Shown one piece after another: positions 16,613 to 26,010 of a DNA stretch of 36,445 nucleotides. This stretch comes from Flavobacteriales bacterium (GTDB taxonomy: Bacteria; Bacteroidota; Bacteroidia; Flavobacteriales_D; UBA2798). The notes under the pieces were generated by a model. The model did no database searches. It was not told the DNA's origin and was given only the letters and a program-made list of their open reading frames with translations. The position numbers and the translations under genes are program-made. The stretch lies in contig JAIBBF010000028.1 of assembly GCA_019694795.1 (NCBI GenBank), positions 1 to 36,445 on the forward strand. Direction: 5' to 3'. The first letter of the stretch is position 1, and each line of letters starts with the position of its first letter.

Positions 16613-18646
16613 TTATTTCGCAGTAATCACAAATTCTGTTCTACGGTTTAATGCACGGTTGGCATCGCTGGTGTTGGGGACTTTCGGTTTGGTTTGTCCA
16701 AATCCCTGCGCTGTAATCCGTTCCTGAGAAATTCCTTTTGAAATGATGTAGGCCATTACCGCTTTCGCACGATTATCGGAAAGCGTCAGGTTTTCATTTG
16801 GATTACCGCGGTCGTCGGTGTGACCATGAATGGCTATTTTAATATTCGGATTCTCCTTGAGGAAAACGATGAACTGATCGATCACAAATTTGGTGGCAGC
16901 ACTTAATTCATACGAATTCGTTGCGAAAAGAATGTCCTTCATCGTGTAGGCTTTTCCTACTTCTATTTTTTCCGCTTTTAAATCTGCAGCCTTAATCACA
17001 GGAGATGTGGAATTGGAAGCAATTAATTTCGAATCGAAGGTGCGGTCTTCCGTTTTAACGGTAATAACGGCATCATTTCCTTTTTCTACATTGATAACCG
17101 CAACGTATTTTGCATCGTCGGGATCAACTTTTATTTCTTCTTTTTTATTGGAATTGGTGTAGGTGATTTCCAGTTTAGCATCGGTAACGGGAGCTCCGTT
17201 TTCATCAATGACTTGTCCTTTTACCAATATTACTTTTTCGGGACGCGCTTTTTCGGGTAATTCAAAACGGTAGATGTCGAGACCCTTCGCATTTTTTAAT
17301 TTGGAAGATGCATAATATGCCAGTTTACCATCAGTGCTCACCATTAATCCATGTTCATCTTCTGAAGAATTAATCGGGTATCCGATGTTTTGTGGTTTGG
17401 TCCAGCTTCCATCTTCTTTTTGTTTTGTAAAGTAGATATCGTATCCGCCGGCACCCCAATAATTTTCATTCACCTGTGCTGCGAAATATAAGGTTTTGGA
17501 ATCGCTGTGCATGAAAGGTGCTTTTTCATTGCCCTCGGTGTTGATGGCCTGCAAAGGACGGGCAGGTCCCCATTTCCCATCTTCTCCGCGATTGGAATAC
17601 CAGATATCAGTATTCATTTCCTGACCGGGAATATCGCGTACAACGGCGAAATAAAGTGTTTTTCCATCGGCAGAAAGGGATGGTTGAGCTTCCCATCCAT
17701 TCGGCGTATTAATTCCTGAGCCTAAATTTTCGAGAGCCGACCATTTGTATTCGTACTTGCCGGTATTCATGTTTTTGATGCGTTCGTATTTGGAAGAATA
17801 CAAATCGCAATTGTTGTAATCGGGAATTCGTTTGTTGTCTTTTCTGCAGGCGCAAATGATCATTTCTTTGTTGTCGACCGATATCGTTGCTCCACCGAAA
17901 TTATCACCATAGATGTTAAACGGTGCCGGGAGTTTGGTCCCTGCATCGAAGGGGGAATTTAAGTCGGGACGTTGCGATAAGGTGAATTCTTCAACTACGC
18001 GACTTGTTAAATCGCCCAATGCTTTTCGGTCTGCCTTCCGTGTAAAAAACAATAATTCGTTATCGGGCGAGATCATGGGTAAATATTCATCCGCTTCGGT
18101 GCTCACGTTTTCCACAATAGCGGGAGCAAAGGGGACAGGATTTTTAAAGAAGGTGGAATAAAATTCAATCTCGGGCAGAATCTCTTTTACATCTCTTTTT
18201 TTCTCGGGATGATCCAATGCCATTTGTGCATCGTCGGTGATTTTAAATTCCAGAAACTGATTGAACCAGCTCAAGGCATTTTCATAATCTTCGCGCGAGT
18301 AGGCGATAACACCAAGGTAATAATAGGGATCGGAATGGTATTTCGGACAAGCCGCAATAAGTCGACGGAAATAATCGTCGGCATATTTATAATCTGTTCC
18401 ATCCGCATGCGCTTTTTTAAAGGCTTTTACGCCGAGTTGGTACAAACAGGTGGCACAATTCTCATCGATGGCCAGAGCGTCGATTAAAGCTTGTTTACGG
18501 TCCTTCGGTTCAACTTTGGTATCGTTGGCTTTTTCAACGAGTTTCTTTACTTTTTTGTCGCTGATAACTCCGCAGTCCTCATCGTCCTGAGCCACTGCGC
18601 TCAACACCATGAACAATGCAGTAATGGTTAAAATGGTATTTTTCAT
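16613..18646 (-). CDS. OmpA family protein with TPR, PD40 repeats and peptidoglycan-binding domain
   Basis: The protein has 677 residues from the ATG at 18646. A longer frame reaches 18733, but the chosen start begins a clean signal peptide (MKNTILTITALFMVLSAVAQ) and has a near-perfect Shine-Dalgarno 6 bases upstream. Residues about 25-145 are TPR-like (ENCATCLYQLGVKAFKKA, YYLGVIAYSREDYENALSWF). Residues about 170-475 hold PD40 blades (KTLYFAVVRDIPGQ, KTLYFAAQVNENYWGAGGYD). A carboxypeptidase-regulatory-like domain follows (VKGQVIDENGAPVTDAKLEI). The last 110 residues are an OmpA domain with IHGHTDDRGNPNENLTLSDN and RALNRRTEFVI, expected to bind peptidoglycan. This architecture is common in Bacteroidota, where members link the outer membrane or T9SS apparatus to the wall. 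Confidence 0.93.
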   Translation of the reverse strand: MKNTILTITALFMVLSAVAQDDEDCGVISDKKVKKLVEKANDTKVEPKDRKQALIDALAIDENCATCLYQLGVKAFKKAHADGTDYKYADDYFRRLIAACPKYHSDPYYYLGVIAYSREDYENALSWFNQFLEFKITDDAQMALDHPEKKRDVKEILPEIEFYSTFFKNPVPFAPAIVENVSTEADEYLPMISPDNELLFFTRKADRKALGDLTSRVVEEFTLSQRPDLNSPFDAGTKLPAPFNIYGDNFGGATISVDNKEMIICACRKDNKRIPDYNNCDLYSSKYERIKNMNTGKYEYKWSALENLGSGINTPNGWEAQPSLSADGKTLYFAVVRDIPGQEMNTDIWYSNRGEDGKWGPARPLQAINTEGNEKAPFMHSDSKTLYFAAQVNENYWGAGGYDIYFTKQKEDGSWTKPQNIGYPINSSEDEHGLMVSTDGKLAYYASSKLKNAKGLDIYRFELPEKARPEKVILVKGQVIDENGAPVTDAKLEITYTNSNKKEEIKVDPDDAKYVAVINVEKGNDAVITVKTEDRTFDSKLIASNSTSPVIKAADLKAEKIEVGKAYTMKDILFATNSYELSAATKFVIDQFIVFLKENPNIKIAIHGHTDDRGNPNENLTLSDNRAKAVMAYIISKGISQERITAQGFGQTKPKVPNTSDANRALNRRTEFVITAK

Positions 18647-18650
18647 TGAT

Positions 18651-18659
18651 CTCCTCCTT
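18651..18659 (-). promoter_or_regulatory. Strong Shine-Dalgarno of the ompA-like gene
   Basis: The minus strand reads AAGGAGGAG, with the AGGAGG core (18658-18653) 6 bases before the ATG at 18646. This decides the start codon. It is the only strong Shine-Dalgarno I found in the window; other genes have A/T-rich or overlapping starts. Confidence 0.7.
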
Positions 18660-18761
18660 AATTCTCCACCGCCGATTACGGTATTTTTTCTATAATGTTT
18701 CAAAATGAAAGAAGTTACGGACGAATAATTCAAATTTCATTCCATTTTCGGTTTAGGCAAT

Positions 18762-18794
18762 AAAAAAAGGCAGATCCGGGGGGGACCTGCCTTT
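18762..18794 (-). terminator. Rho-independent terminator after the AsmA-like gene
   Basis: On the minus strand a 12-base-pair stem (AAAGGCAGGTCC with GGATCTGCCTTT, one G-U pair) closes a 5-base C loop and runs into seven T. It sits 17 bases after the stop of the AsmA-like gene and upstream of the ompA-like gene, so it separates the two transcripts. In the plus direction the T run is short, so it acts mainly on the minus strand. Confidence 0.85.
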
Positions 18795-18810
18795 CGTAGT
18801 GCAAATTGTT

Positions 18811-21711
18811 TTATTTCAGTTTATCGGCCTGGGCACGTGCTTCATCCAATACCTTTTGGGCTTTTTCATCGGCTTCCTTCTCCAGTTTTTGTGCTTTATC
18901 CTCCGCCTCTTTATTCATTTTTTGAGCAGTTTTTTCGGCAGCAGCTTTTTTCAGAGGATTATTTCCTGCTTCGGCTACCAATTTTTCGCCGGCGGTTTTC
19001 GATTCCTCACGAACTTTATCTGCGGCCTTTTTAGCTTCAGCACGAATTTGCGCTGCTTTTGCTTCTGCATCTTTCATGATTTTTTCAGCTTCGGCGCTTG
19101 CTTTGGCTTTCACGTCTTCTTTCACTTCCTCAATCTTCTCTTCTACTTTCTCTTTCACTTGCTCTTTGATTTCGTTTTTCAAATCCTGAGTTTGTGATTT
19201 AAGATCGGTTTCAATTTTCGGATCAGTCACCGTTCCGGTGATGGTGGCGCGAACGTTTACGATGTCGCCAACCTCAATGGTGGTTCCTGCTTTTGCATTC
19301 GCTTTTGCCATTAATCCGTTAAGGGTTTCATTGGCAGCTGCACCAAATTCACTACGCGGAATAGCCATGTCCATTTTGTAATCGAGCGTTTGATCGAAAC
19401 CGGTGCTTCCTGCAATGGTGGTTTTGTAGTTGTTCACTTTTATGTCGTACGGATCAACAAACACGCGTCCGTCTTTAAAGGTGTAATTCAGATTTACATC
19501 CTGAATGTTTTGTTTCGAAAGTTTGCTGATTTTCAATTTTTCCGCCAGTTTATTCAATGGTGCAAATCCTTCGATGTAAATGGATTTTGTACTCAGTGTT
19601 CCATTACCGTTCATGGTATTGTACAGAGGTTCCATTTTGTTATTCAGGTGGGTGTTGAATTTCATTTTGGTAGAAAACTTACCGGTACATTTCGACGCAA
19701 TCGGTGCAAGTTTTTCGATGGTATTAAATGTTTCGGATGCTTTTTTAATATCCATGTTTGAAATATCAAAATCGAAATCTACCAATGGTTCAAGCGGATT
19801 TCTCGAGTCGTAAACACCATTCATCATTACACTTCCTTCGAGGGTGTTCAGGTGCAATTTGTCGAGCGACATCACCCCTTCGCGCATGATGATATTTCCG
19901 CCTACATTATCCAAAACAATTTCCGGTTTTCCGGCATAATTCGGATAGCGTACTTTTCCGAAATTCGATGATAACACGAAGTCGATGTTTTTCGGAACTT
20001 CAAATACATAGGATTCTGACGTTGCTGTTGCGGGAACAGGATCGGCAGCTGGAGCAGGTTGTGCGGCAACGGTTTCTTCGCTGCTTCCCATTAAACTTCC
20101 AAAATCCAATTCCGGTGAGCTCACGTTAAAGGTTCCTTTTAATGTTTCACCTTTGAGGAAATAAGCGAGGTAATTATCAATTTTTCCATTCGCCAGCAAT
20201 TGCGTTTTATCTACAGTAGCATCAAAGGAAGCCAGTTCGAGGTATTGCGGATTAAATCGGAAATCCATGATTTTAATGTTGGTCGGATATCCCATCGAGG
20301 TATCGTTATACACCAATTCTTTCGCTACGATACTTCCTTCGGCTTTGAATTTTTCATATTCACCTTTGTCAATGCTCGACATCCTGCCGTCGATTTGTAC
20401 ATCCGAATCAATTAATCCGGTTAATACCGTTCCGCTCGAAACAGGAACAACATCTTTTAAAGTGGCTAAATTGAAATTCGCTTTTAATCCCGCTTTAATT
20501 GCAGGATCTGTCATTGGATGTGCCAGATGTAAAAATGCTTCCAGTTGATTTCCGCCGAGGTTCGATTTTAAAGTTGGAATATCTACAACGATATCATCCA
20601 TCGAAGGATCTCCTTTGGAGTTGACATTTCCTTTTACATAAATGCCGGTAGCCGATTTTGGTAATCCGGGATATTGGAAACTTCCGTTTTCTACTAAAAG
20701 ATCCACATTAAAGCCAGGCATAGATTTTTCGCTGTATACACCCGATAATTTTCCTTTTACCTCTGCTTTACCTCCGAATTTAATGCTGTTGTAATCGGCC
20801 GTGTAAATAGCAGGAACCAAAGAGTAAATGTTTTTAAATTCAGTTTTAACGGTTGCAAAATTGATGTCCATATCAATATCACTCGATGGCATCGCAACAA
20901 ATCCGTCGAAACCTAATTCGAGTTCATTCAATTTTACATAATCATCCGGCATGAAAGTGTACTTGCTGTTTTTCATGTCCATCGCAAAATCGAATTTCGA
21001 ATCCACTTTCGTGTTTTTCATATAAGGAACGCCACCGTAAATGAAGTCGAGCGTATCTGCCGTAGTGGTCGTTTTAAAATCGAATTCATCTTGTGTAAAG
21101 TCGCCTTCACCGTGGTGATTTAAATTCACGATGCGTGCATACATATCGCCGGCGCGGTCGTCGTAAGTGATGTTTGTGTTTTCTAAATAATAGCTGCGAA
21201 CCTTCAGCGCAAATTTAGTTTCTGAGGTGTCCACTCCTTCTGCCACTTTCGTGGAGTCGGATTTGGCTATGTCGTAATTGGCTTTTCCGTTTTCGAGCAC
21301 AATCACATTCAGGTCGGTGTTCTTCAGTCCAACCTCGCGAATGTCGATTTGATCGCCCCATAATACCGAATACAAATCTACACTCACAATAATCGTTTCA
21401 GCATCGATTAGTTTTACGCCTTCGAATTCTTTTTCACCGGTGAGCGAAACTTTTTTCAATTCCATAGTGAAATTCGGAAAGGTGGAGATCAGTGTTAAAC
21501 TATAATCTTCACATTCAAATTTACCATGCAGGTTGTTGTTGATTTGTTCTTTGATGAGTGCGAAAATTTTATCGCGGAACAGGAAAGGTGCAATCAGTAC
21601 GAATACAAAGAGCAGCAGAAATGTAATTCCGCTCCATTTTAAAATTCTTTTCCATAAAGGTTTTTTCACCTTGGGTGCATTCGGATCAGTGGTTTTCTTT
21701 TTGAAGAACAT
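18811..21711 (-). CDS. AsmA-like protein with a long charged helical C-terminal tail
   Basis: The protein has 966 residues. A membrane segment near the N-terminus (about 28-48; SGITFLLLFVFVLIAPFLF) anchors it in the inner membrane. A long beta-rich periplasmic region of the AsmA / repeating-beta-groove type follows, with family-like stretches such as LKKVSLTGEKEFEGVKLIDA, IDIREVGLKNTDLNVIVLENG and VDPYDIKVNNYKTTIAGSTG. Large AsmA proteins are thought to carry phospholipids between membranes. Residues about 833-966 are different: an Ala/Lys/Glu-rich, probably continuous amphipathic helix or coiled coil with repeated AEAEKIMKDAEAKAAQIRAEA-like heptads. The gene is the last of a minus-strand run, 32 bases after the symporter, and is followed by a strong terminator. 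Confidence 0.88.
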   Translation of the reverse strand: MFFKKKTTDPNAPKVKKPLWKRILKWSGITFLLLFVFVLIAPFLFRDKIFALIKEQINNNLHGKFECEDYSLTLISTFPNFTMELKKVSLTGEKEFEGVKLIDAETIIVSVDLYSVLWGDQIDIREVGLKNTDLNVIVLENGKANYDIAKSDSTKVAEGVDTSETKFALKVRSYYLENTNITYDDRAGDMYARIVNLNHHGEGDFTQDEFDFKTTTTADTLDFIYGGVPYMKNTKVDSKFDFAMDMKNSKYTFMPDDYVKLNELELGFDGFVAMPSSDIDMDINFATVKTEFKNIYSLVPAIYTADYNSIKFGGKAEVKGKLSGVYSEKSMPGFNVDLLVENGSFQYPGLPKSATGIYVKGNVNSKGDPSMDDIVVDIPTLKSNLGGNQLEAFLHLAHPMTDPAIKAGLKANFNLATLKDVVPVSSGTVLTGLIDSDVQIDGRMSSIDKGEYEKFKAEGSIVAKELVYNDTSMGYPTNIKIMDFRFNPQYLELASFDATVDKTQLLANGKIDNYLAYFLKGETLKGTFNVSSPELDFGSLMGSSEETVAAQPAPAADPVPATATSESYVFEVPKNIDFVLSSNFGKVRYPNYAGKPEIVLDNVGGNIIMREGVMSLDKLHLNTLEGSVMMNGVYDSRNPLEPLVDFDFDISNMDIKKASETFNTIEKLAPIASKCTGKFSTKMKFNTHLNNKMEPLYNTMNGNGTLSTKSIYIEGFAPLNKLAEKLKISKLSKQNIQDVNLNYTFKDGRVFVDPYDIKVNNYKTTIAGSTGFDQTLDYKMDMAIPRSEFGAAANETLNGLMAKANAKAGTTIEVGDIVNVRATITGTVTDPKIETDLKSQTQDLKNEIKEQVKEKVEEKIEEVKEDVKAKASAEAEKIMKDAEAKAAQIRAEAKKAADKVREESKTAGEKLVAEAGNNPLKKAAAEKTAQKMNKEAEDKAQKLEKEADEKAQKVLDEARAQADKLK

Positions 21712-21743
21712 ATTCGTGGTTTTGGTTCGTTTAAAAATTAAAA

Positions 21744-23132
21744 TTAGGAATTAGTCGGATGCGTGTCAACCGGATGAAACTCGCCTTCGGAGCGTGCAAT
21801 CACTACCGCTGCGAGACAATTTCCAATCACATTCACGGCAGTGCGGGCCATGTCCATTAATGCATCTACAGCTAATATGATAAAGGCTTTTTGCGGATCT
21901 ATTCCGAGACTTTGAACGGTACTCACTAAAATTATAAAGGAAGCTCCCCTTACACCGGCAACACCTTTGGAAGTGAGCATCAGAATTAGACACATGTACA
22001 CTTGTTCACCGAATGACATGTCGAGTCCCGATAACTGCGCCACAAACACCGATGCCAAGGATAAATACAAGGTTGTACCATCGAGATTAAAGGAGTAACC
22101 GGTGGGTAAAACAAAGGCGACAACCTTGCGGCTAACGCCAAATTTTTCCATGTTCTCCATCGCTTTCGGTAATGCAGCTTCGGAAGTGGAGGTAGCAAAT
22201 GCAATGGATACGGGTTCCCATACCGCTTTGAAAAAGGCTTTTACGGGGACTTTAAAAAAGACCATTACGGGGACTAAAACTCCGCCGACAAAAACAAGTA
22301 ATGCACCATAGAGGGTGAGGACCAAATTAATGAGCACACCCAAAACTTCAATTCCCGATTTTCCCACGGTAGAGGCCAATGCACCGAATACGGCGAAAGG
22401 TGCAACATACATCACAATATGGGTGAATTTGAACATCACTTCACTGAGGCTCTCCATGAAATGAAGCATGGTATTTTTCTTGCCTTCATCTTTCACCATA
22501 AACAATGCAATGGCAAAGAGGATGGCAAAAACCACAATTTGCAAAACCTGATTTTCCGCAATCGATTTCGCAATGTTCTGTGGGAAAATATCGACGATGA
22601 CGTCGTGGTCGACATTCTGACTCAATAATTTTTCTGCTTTCGCCGAAGTCTTGCTCGCAATGCTGGCCGTAACTTCAGGATCTAATCCTTTTCCTGCATT
22701 GGTAAGATTAATAGCACCCAATCCGATGAACAATGCTACCGTGGTTACCAATTCAAAATACAAAAGCGATTTTAAACCCATTCGTCCAACCTGCTTCATG
22801 TTGGAATGTCCTGCAATTCCCACAACAAGTGTGGAGAGTAATAAAGGCGCGATTACAGTTTTAATCAGATTGAGAAAAATTTTGCTCAGTCGGTCCAGTT
22901 CCACCGCCTGATCCGGAATATCAACACCTACTTCAATACCTGCCACCATCGAAAACATAATCCACATGGTGAGTGATTTTCTTCGGAAAGTGAGCACGCC
23001 TAAAACGGAAATCAGTGCCAGACGAATCCCCATGATGAGTCCCTCCGAAGCGATATCGCTGTATTTCCAGAAGAGAACAATCATGGCAATGATGCCGGTG
23101 TACATCAATGTAAATAATCCTTTATTGCGCAT
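21744..23132 (-). CDS. Dicarboxylate/amino acid:cation symporter (DAACS family)
   Basis: This 462-residue inner-membrane protein has the family signatures: SKIFLNLIKTVIAPLLLSTL in the N-terminal half, ATSTSEAALPKAMENM (the Ser-rich re-entrant loop), PTGYSFNLDGTTLYLSLASV, and DMARTAVNVIGNCLAAVVIA for the substrate/cation site in the last helices. These proteins take up glutamate, aspartate or C4-dicarboxylates with Na+ or H+. The conserved Asp and Arg in the DMARTAVNV stretch fit acidic-amino-acid binding, but the exact substrate cannot be assigned. Its ATG overlaps the stop of chorismate synthase (TGATG), and the AsmA-like gene follows after 32 bases. An extra N-terminal pair of hydrophobic segments (about 8-52) makes it slightly longer than GltP. 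Confidence 0.92.
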   Translation of the reverse strand: MRNKGLFTLMYTGIIAMIVLFWKYSDIASEGLIMGIRLALISVLGVLTFRRKSLTMWIMFSMVAGIEVGVDIPDQAVELDRLSKIFLNLIKTVIAPLLLSTLVVGIAGHSNMKQVGRMGLKSLLYFELVTTVALFIGLGAINLTNAGKGLDPEVTASIASKTSAKAEKLLSQNVDHDVIVDIFPQNIAKSIAENQVLQIVVFAILFAIALFMVKDEGKKNTMLHFMESLSEVMFKFTHIVMYVAPFAVFGALASTVGKSGIEVLGVLINLVLTLYGALLVFVGGVLVPVMVFFKVPVKAFFKAVWEPVSIAFATSTSEAALPKAMENMEKFGVSRKVVAFVLPTGYSFNLDGTTLYLSLASVFVAQLSGLDMSFGEQVYMCLILMLTSKGVAGVRGASFIILVSTVQSLGIDPQKAFIILAVDALMDMARTAVNVIGNCLAAVVIARSEGEFHPVDTHPTNS

Positions 23133-24211
23133 CAGATTCGATTGGTTTTAGAACGTAAATAATGATCTGCAAGTACCATTGCTGCCATTGCTTCTACAAT
23201 AGGTACTGCACGGGGAACCACGCAAGGATCGTGGCGACCTTTCCCTGAAATATGGGTTTCATTTCCATTTGCATCCACCGTTTGCTGATCCTTCATGATG
23301 GTGGCTACGGGTTTAAATGCAACACGGAAATAAATATCGCTTCCATTCGAGATACCACCTTGTATGCCACCGGAAAAATTAGTGGAGGTGGTTATTTTTT
23401 TATCCTGTACACGAAAGCTGTCGTTATGTTCAGAACCTTTCATCCGCGTTCCCTCAAATCCGGAGCCGTATTCGAATCCTTTTACCGCATTAATCGCGAG
23501 CATTCCTTTTCCCAGATCAGCATGTAATTTATCGAATACCGGTTCGCCCCAGCCGGCAGGTACACCACGTATCACACAGGTGATGATTCCTCCCAGCGAA
23601 TCACCGGCCTTACGGGTTTCTTCAATGAGTTCGATCATTTGCGCTGCCATGGATGGATCAGGACAACGCACTGCGTTATTTTCTTTGAGTGTTAAATCCA
23701 CACCGGTATAAGGAACTTTAAGTTCAAGGTTACCGACGGAACTCACATAAGCATCAATTTGGATTTGCTCTTGTTGCAAGATTAATTTTGCGATGGCACC
23801 GGCCACTACTCTGCAAGCTGTTTCCCTGGCAGAAGATCTTCCACCACCACGGTAATCGCGTATTCCGAATTTTTCCTGGTAAACGAAATCGGCATGGGAG
23901 GGACGAAAAACTTCCTTGTTATGCGAATAATCTTCACTGCGGTGATCTTCGTTGGGAATGATAAATCCAATTGGTGTTCCTGTACTTTTTCCTTCGAAAA
24001 TACCCGATAAAAATTTTACCGAATCGCTTTCTTTTCGCTGGGTACTTATGGAGGATTGTCCCGGTTTACGACGGTCCAGTTCCTGCTGAATAAAATCCGT
24101 GTCGATAATCAATCCTGCCGGACAACCCTCAATGATTCCGCCAATGGCTTCACCGTGTGATTCGCCAAAGGAGGTAAGAGAAAAAATATGTCCGAAACGA
24201 TTGGCCGACAT
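23132..24211 (-). CDS. aroC: Chorismate synthase
   Basis: The 359-residue enzyme converts 5-enolpyruvylshikimate 3-phosphate to chorismate, the last step of the shikimate pathway, with reduced FMN as cofactor. The conserved blocks are present: [19 protein letters not shown] (15-33), [37 protein letters not shown], and [20 protein letters not shown] near the C-terminus. The length is normal. The start lies 2 bases after the stop of the solute-binding lipoprotein gene, and the stop overlaps the start of the symporter (TGATG), so aroC is inside an operon of transport and envelope genes rather than with other aromatic genes. The leader before the ATG is A-rich with no Shine-Dalgarno. Confidence 0.98.
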   Translation of the reverse strand: MSANRFGHIFSLTSFGESHGEAIGGIIEGCPAGLIIDTDFIQQELDRRKPGQSSISTQRKESDSVKFLSGIFEGKSTGTPIGFIIPNEDHRSEDYSHNKEVFRPSHADFVYQEKFGIRDYRGGGRSSARETACRVVAGAIAKLILQQEQIQIDAYVSSVGNLELKVPYTGVDLTLKENNAVRCPDPSMAAQMIELIEETRKAGDSLGGIITCVIRGVPAGWGEPVFDKLHADLGKGMLAINAVKGFEYGSGFEGTRMKGSEHNDSFRVQDKKITTSTNFSGGIQGGISNGSDIYFRVAFKPVATIMKDQQTVDANGNETHISGKGRHDPCVVPRAVPIVEAMAAMVLADHYLRSKTNRI

Positions 24212-24213
24212 TT

Positions 24214-25866
24214 TTATTTATTGATTTTAACCCGCTTTAATTCGAGACGATTCATGGCATTTACCGATAATCCTTCAACGTAGTTGTGCACAAAGCGAAC
24301 GACTTCATCGTAATACAATGGAATAACAGGAGCTTCTTCCAATAGAATCTCTTCCATTTTGGTATAAAGCTCATAGCGTTTCATTTCGTCGGTTTCGGTG
24401 AGTGATAATTCGAAATTTACATCGTAGGGACCATTCCGGAAATGCGTGTAATTGGGTCCTTTTGGTGATTCGTTTTTGCTGTAGAACAACTGATAAAAAT
24501 TGATGGCTTCCGGATAGTCGGCGGTCCATGATTTCCTAAACATGTTTGTTTGAAAACCGGCAATCATTTGTTTCTGCACATTGGGAAGAACCAATTCCAG
24601 ATCGCAGCGCAATCCTAAATCTTCGATGTTCTCCTTGATGTATTCGCAGATCTGTTTGTATTCGTTGGTGGCGATCAGTTTTACAGGTTCAAGTGATTTC
24701 GGATTGGTAATTCCCGCTTCGAAAAGCAGAGCTTTTGCTTTTTCCGGATCATAGGTATAGCCAATGATGGATGCGTATTTGTAGCTGGGCATACCCATGG
24801 GGACAAACCCGTTTTCGGCAGGTTGGCCGATTCCGTTTCGCAGGAAGGTGATAATTTCTCTGCGGTTGATTCCGTAGTTGATGGCTTTGCGGACTTGTTT
24901 GTATTTGATGGGACTATTCGCAAATGCGGGCTGATCTTCTTTGAGCATAAATCCGATGTAATCCGTCTTTAACCATGGATGGCGCTGCAGATACATGCGG
25001 TCGGAAAATTCCGGTTCCAGATCACCTTCTTTGGTGAGGAGCTGATCCTGATACGAAGGATGCAATCCGGAAATGAATTCAAACTTTCCTTTCAGGAATT
25101 CGCGGAACTCCACATCTTTTTCGCGAATGAAGGAAATGGAAACAGCATCGATGTAGGGGAGACGGTTACCGTTTTCATCCAACTCAAAATAATTTTCGTT
25201 TTTAAGCAATACCAGTTTTACATCTTCTTTCCAGGATTTGAAGGTAAAGGGTCCGGTACCCACGGGGTTTCTCGAAAAATCATCACCGTAGTGATCTACG
25301 ATTTCAATGGGCACTACGTAGCAGAACGAAAGCGATAATTGCTCCAGAAATCCATGTTGCGGTTTGGCAAGAACGATTTTAAGAATGGAATCATTGGGAG
25401 CGTAAAAGCCGAGTCCAAATGAGCGGGCCGATTTATCGAGGTTCTGAAAAATGTATTGTCCTGGAGAGGCCACATCGGGATCGGTGATGCGGAAAAAGCT
25501 ATTGACAAAATCCTGCGCCACTACTTTTCTTCCCTTTCCATTGGGGAACTCCGGATGATCGTGGAAATAAACATCATTACGCAGGGTGAAGGTGTATTCG
25601 AGCTTATCGTCGGAAACCGTCCAGGACTTAGCAATGTCGGGAACCACATTCAAATCCTTATCCAGGGTTACCAGTCCGTTAAACAACTGACTCATTGCCC
25701 AACCATCCTCAAAACGCACGGCCAATGCCGGATCCAGGAAGGAAATACCGGCCGATTCATTATATCGAAATACTTTTTTACCACTTAATTCTGCAGAATC
25801 CCTTTGTTCGTTGCAGGAGAACAGCACCAGTGAAAAAATCACGACAAAAAATCCAATCGATCTCAT
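24214..25866 (-). CDS. Peptide/oligopeptide ABC-type solute-binding lipoprotein (SBP_bac_5 family)
   Basis: The 550-residue protein begins [18 protein letters not shown], a lipoprotein signal with the acylated Cys at 18. Family 5 solute-binding features are clear: [93 protein letters not shown], and a conserved end [16 protein letters not shown]. Such proteins bind peptides, or sometimes nickel or sugars, for an ABC permease. No permease or ATPase gene of that system lies nearby, so the partner must be elsewhere, or the protein acts as a stand-alone sensor or chaperone. It heads an apparent four-gene run (lipoprotein, aroC, symporter, AsmA). A TATCTTTA element lies 17 bases before the ATG. 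Confidence 0.9.
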   Translation of the reverse strand: MRSIGFFVVIFSLVLFSCNEQRDSAELSGKKVFRYNESAGISFLDPALAVRFEDGWAMSQLFNGLVTLDKDLNVVPDIAKSWTVSDDKLEYTFTLRNDVYFHDHPEFPNGKGRKVVAQDFVNSFFRITDPDVASPGQYIFQNLDKSARSFGLGFYAPNDSILKIVLAKPQHGFLEQLSLSFCYVVPIEIVDHYGDDFSRNPVGTGPFTFKSWKEDVKLVLLKNENYFELDENGNRLPYIDAVSISFIREKDVEFREFLKGKFEFISGLHPSYQDQLLTKEGDLEPEFSDRMYLQRHPWLKTDYIGFMLKEDQPAFANSPIKYKQVRKAINYGINRREIITFLRNGIGQPAENGFVPMGMPSYKYASIIGYTYDPEKAKALLFEAGITNPKSLEPVKLIATNEYKQICEYIKENIEDLGLRCDLELVLPNVQKQMIAGFQTNMFRKSWTADYPEAINFYQLFYSKNESPKGPNYTHFRNGPYDVNFELSLTETDEMKRYELYTKMEEILLEEAPVIPLYYDEVVRFVHNYVEGLSVNAMNRLELKRVKINK

Positions 25867-25883
25867 TCAGAAAATTATTTGGG

Positions 25884-25891
25884 TAAAGATA
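25884..25891 (-). promoter_or_regulatory. -7-like element upstream of the solute-binding lipoprotein gene
   Basis: Minus-strand TATCTTTA (TAnnTTT plus A) lies 17 bases before the ATG in the 144-base divergent interval 25867-26010. The -33 region is T-rich (TTTTTA) rather than TTG, so support is partial. Confidence 0.3.
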
Positions 25892-26010
25892 GAGGCTGGA
25901 GGCTTAAAAATAAAATTCCGAAAGGGGAAAAATTGGGGATTGTCGAAATAAAAACCGAAGCTGCCGATACGTAGAAATTTGGTTATATTGCAAGCATAAA
26001 TTCTAGAAAC

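Noticed and set aside
18647-18733. N-terminal extension of the ompA-like gene
   Set aside because: The added 29 residues precede a clean signal peptide, and the Shine-Dalgarno marks the ATG at 18646.
18799-19197. Plus-strand Phe/Leu-rich frame resembling a membrane protein
   Set aside because: It is the antisense of the Lys/Glu/Ala-rich tail of the AsmA-like gene; such codons read as Phe/Leu on the opposite strand.
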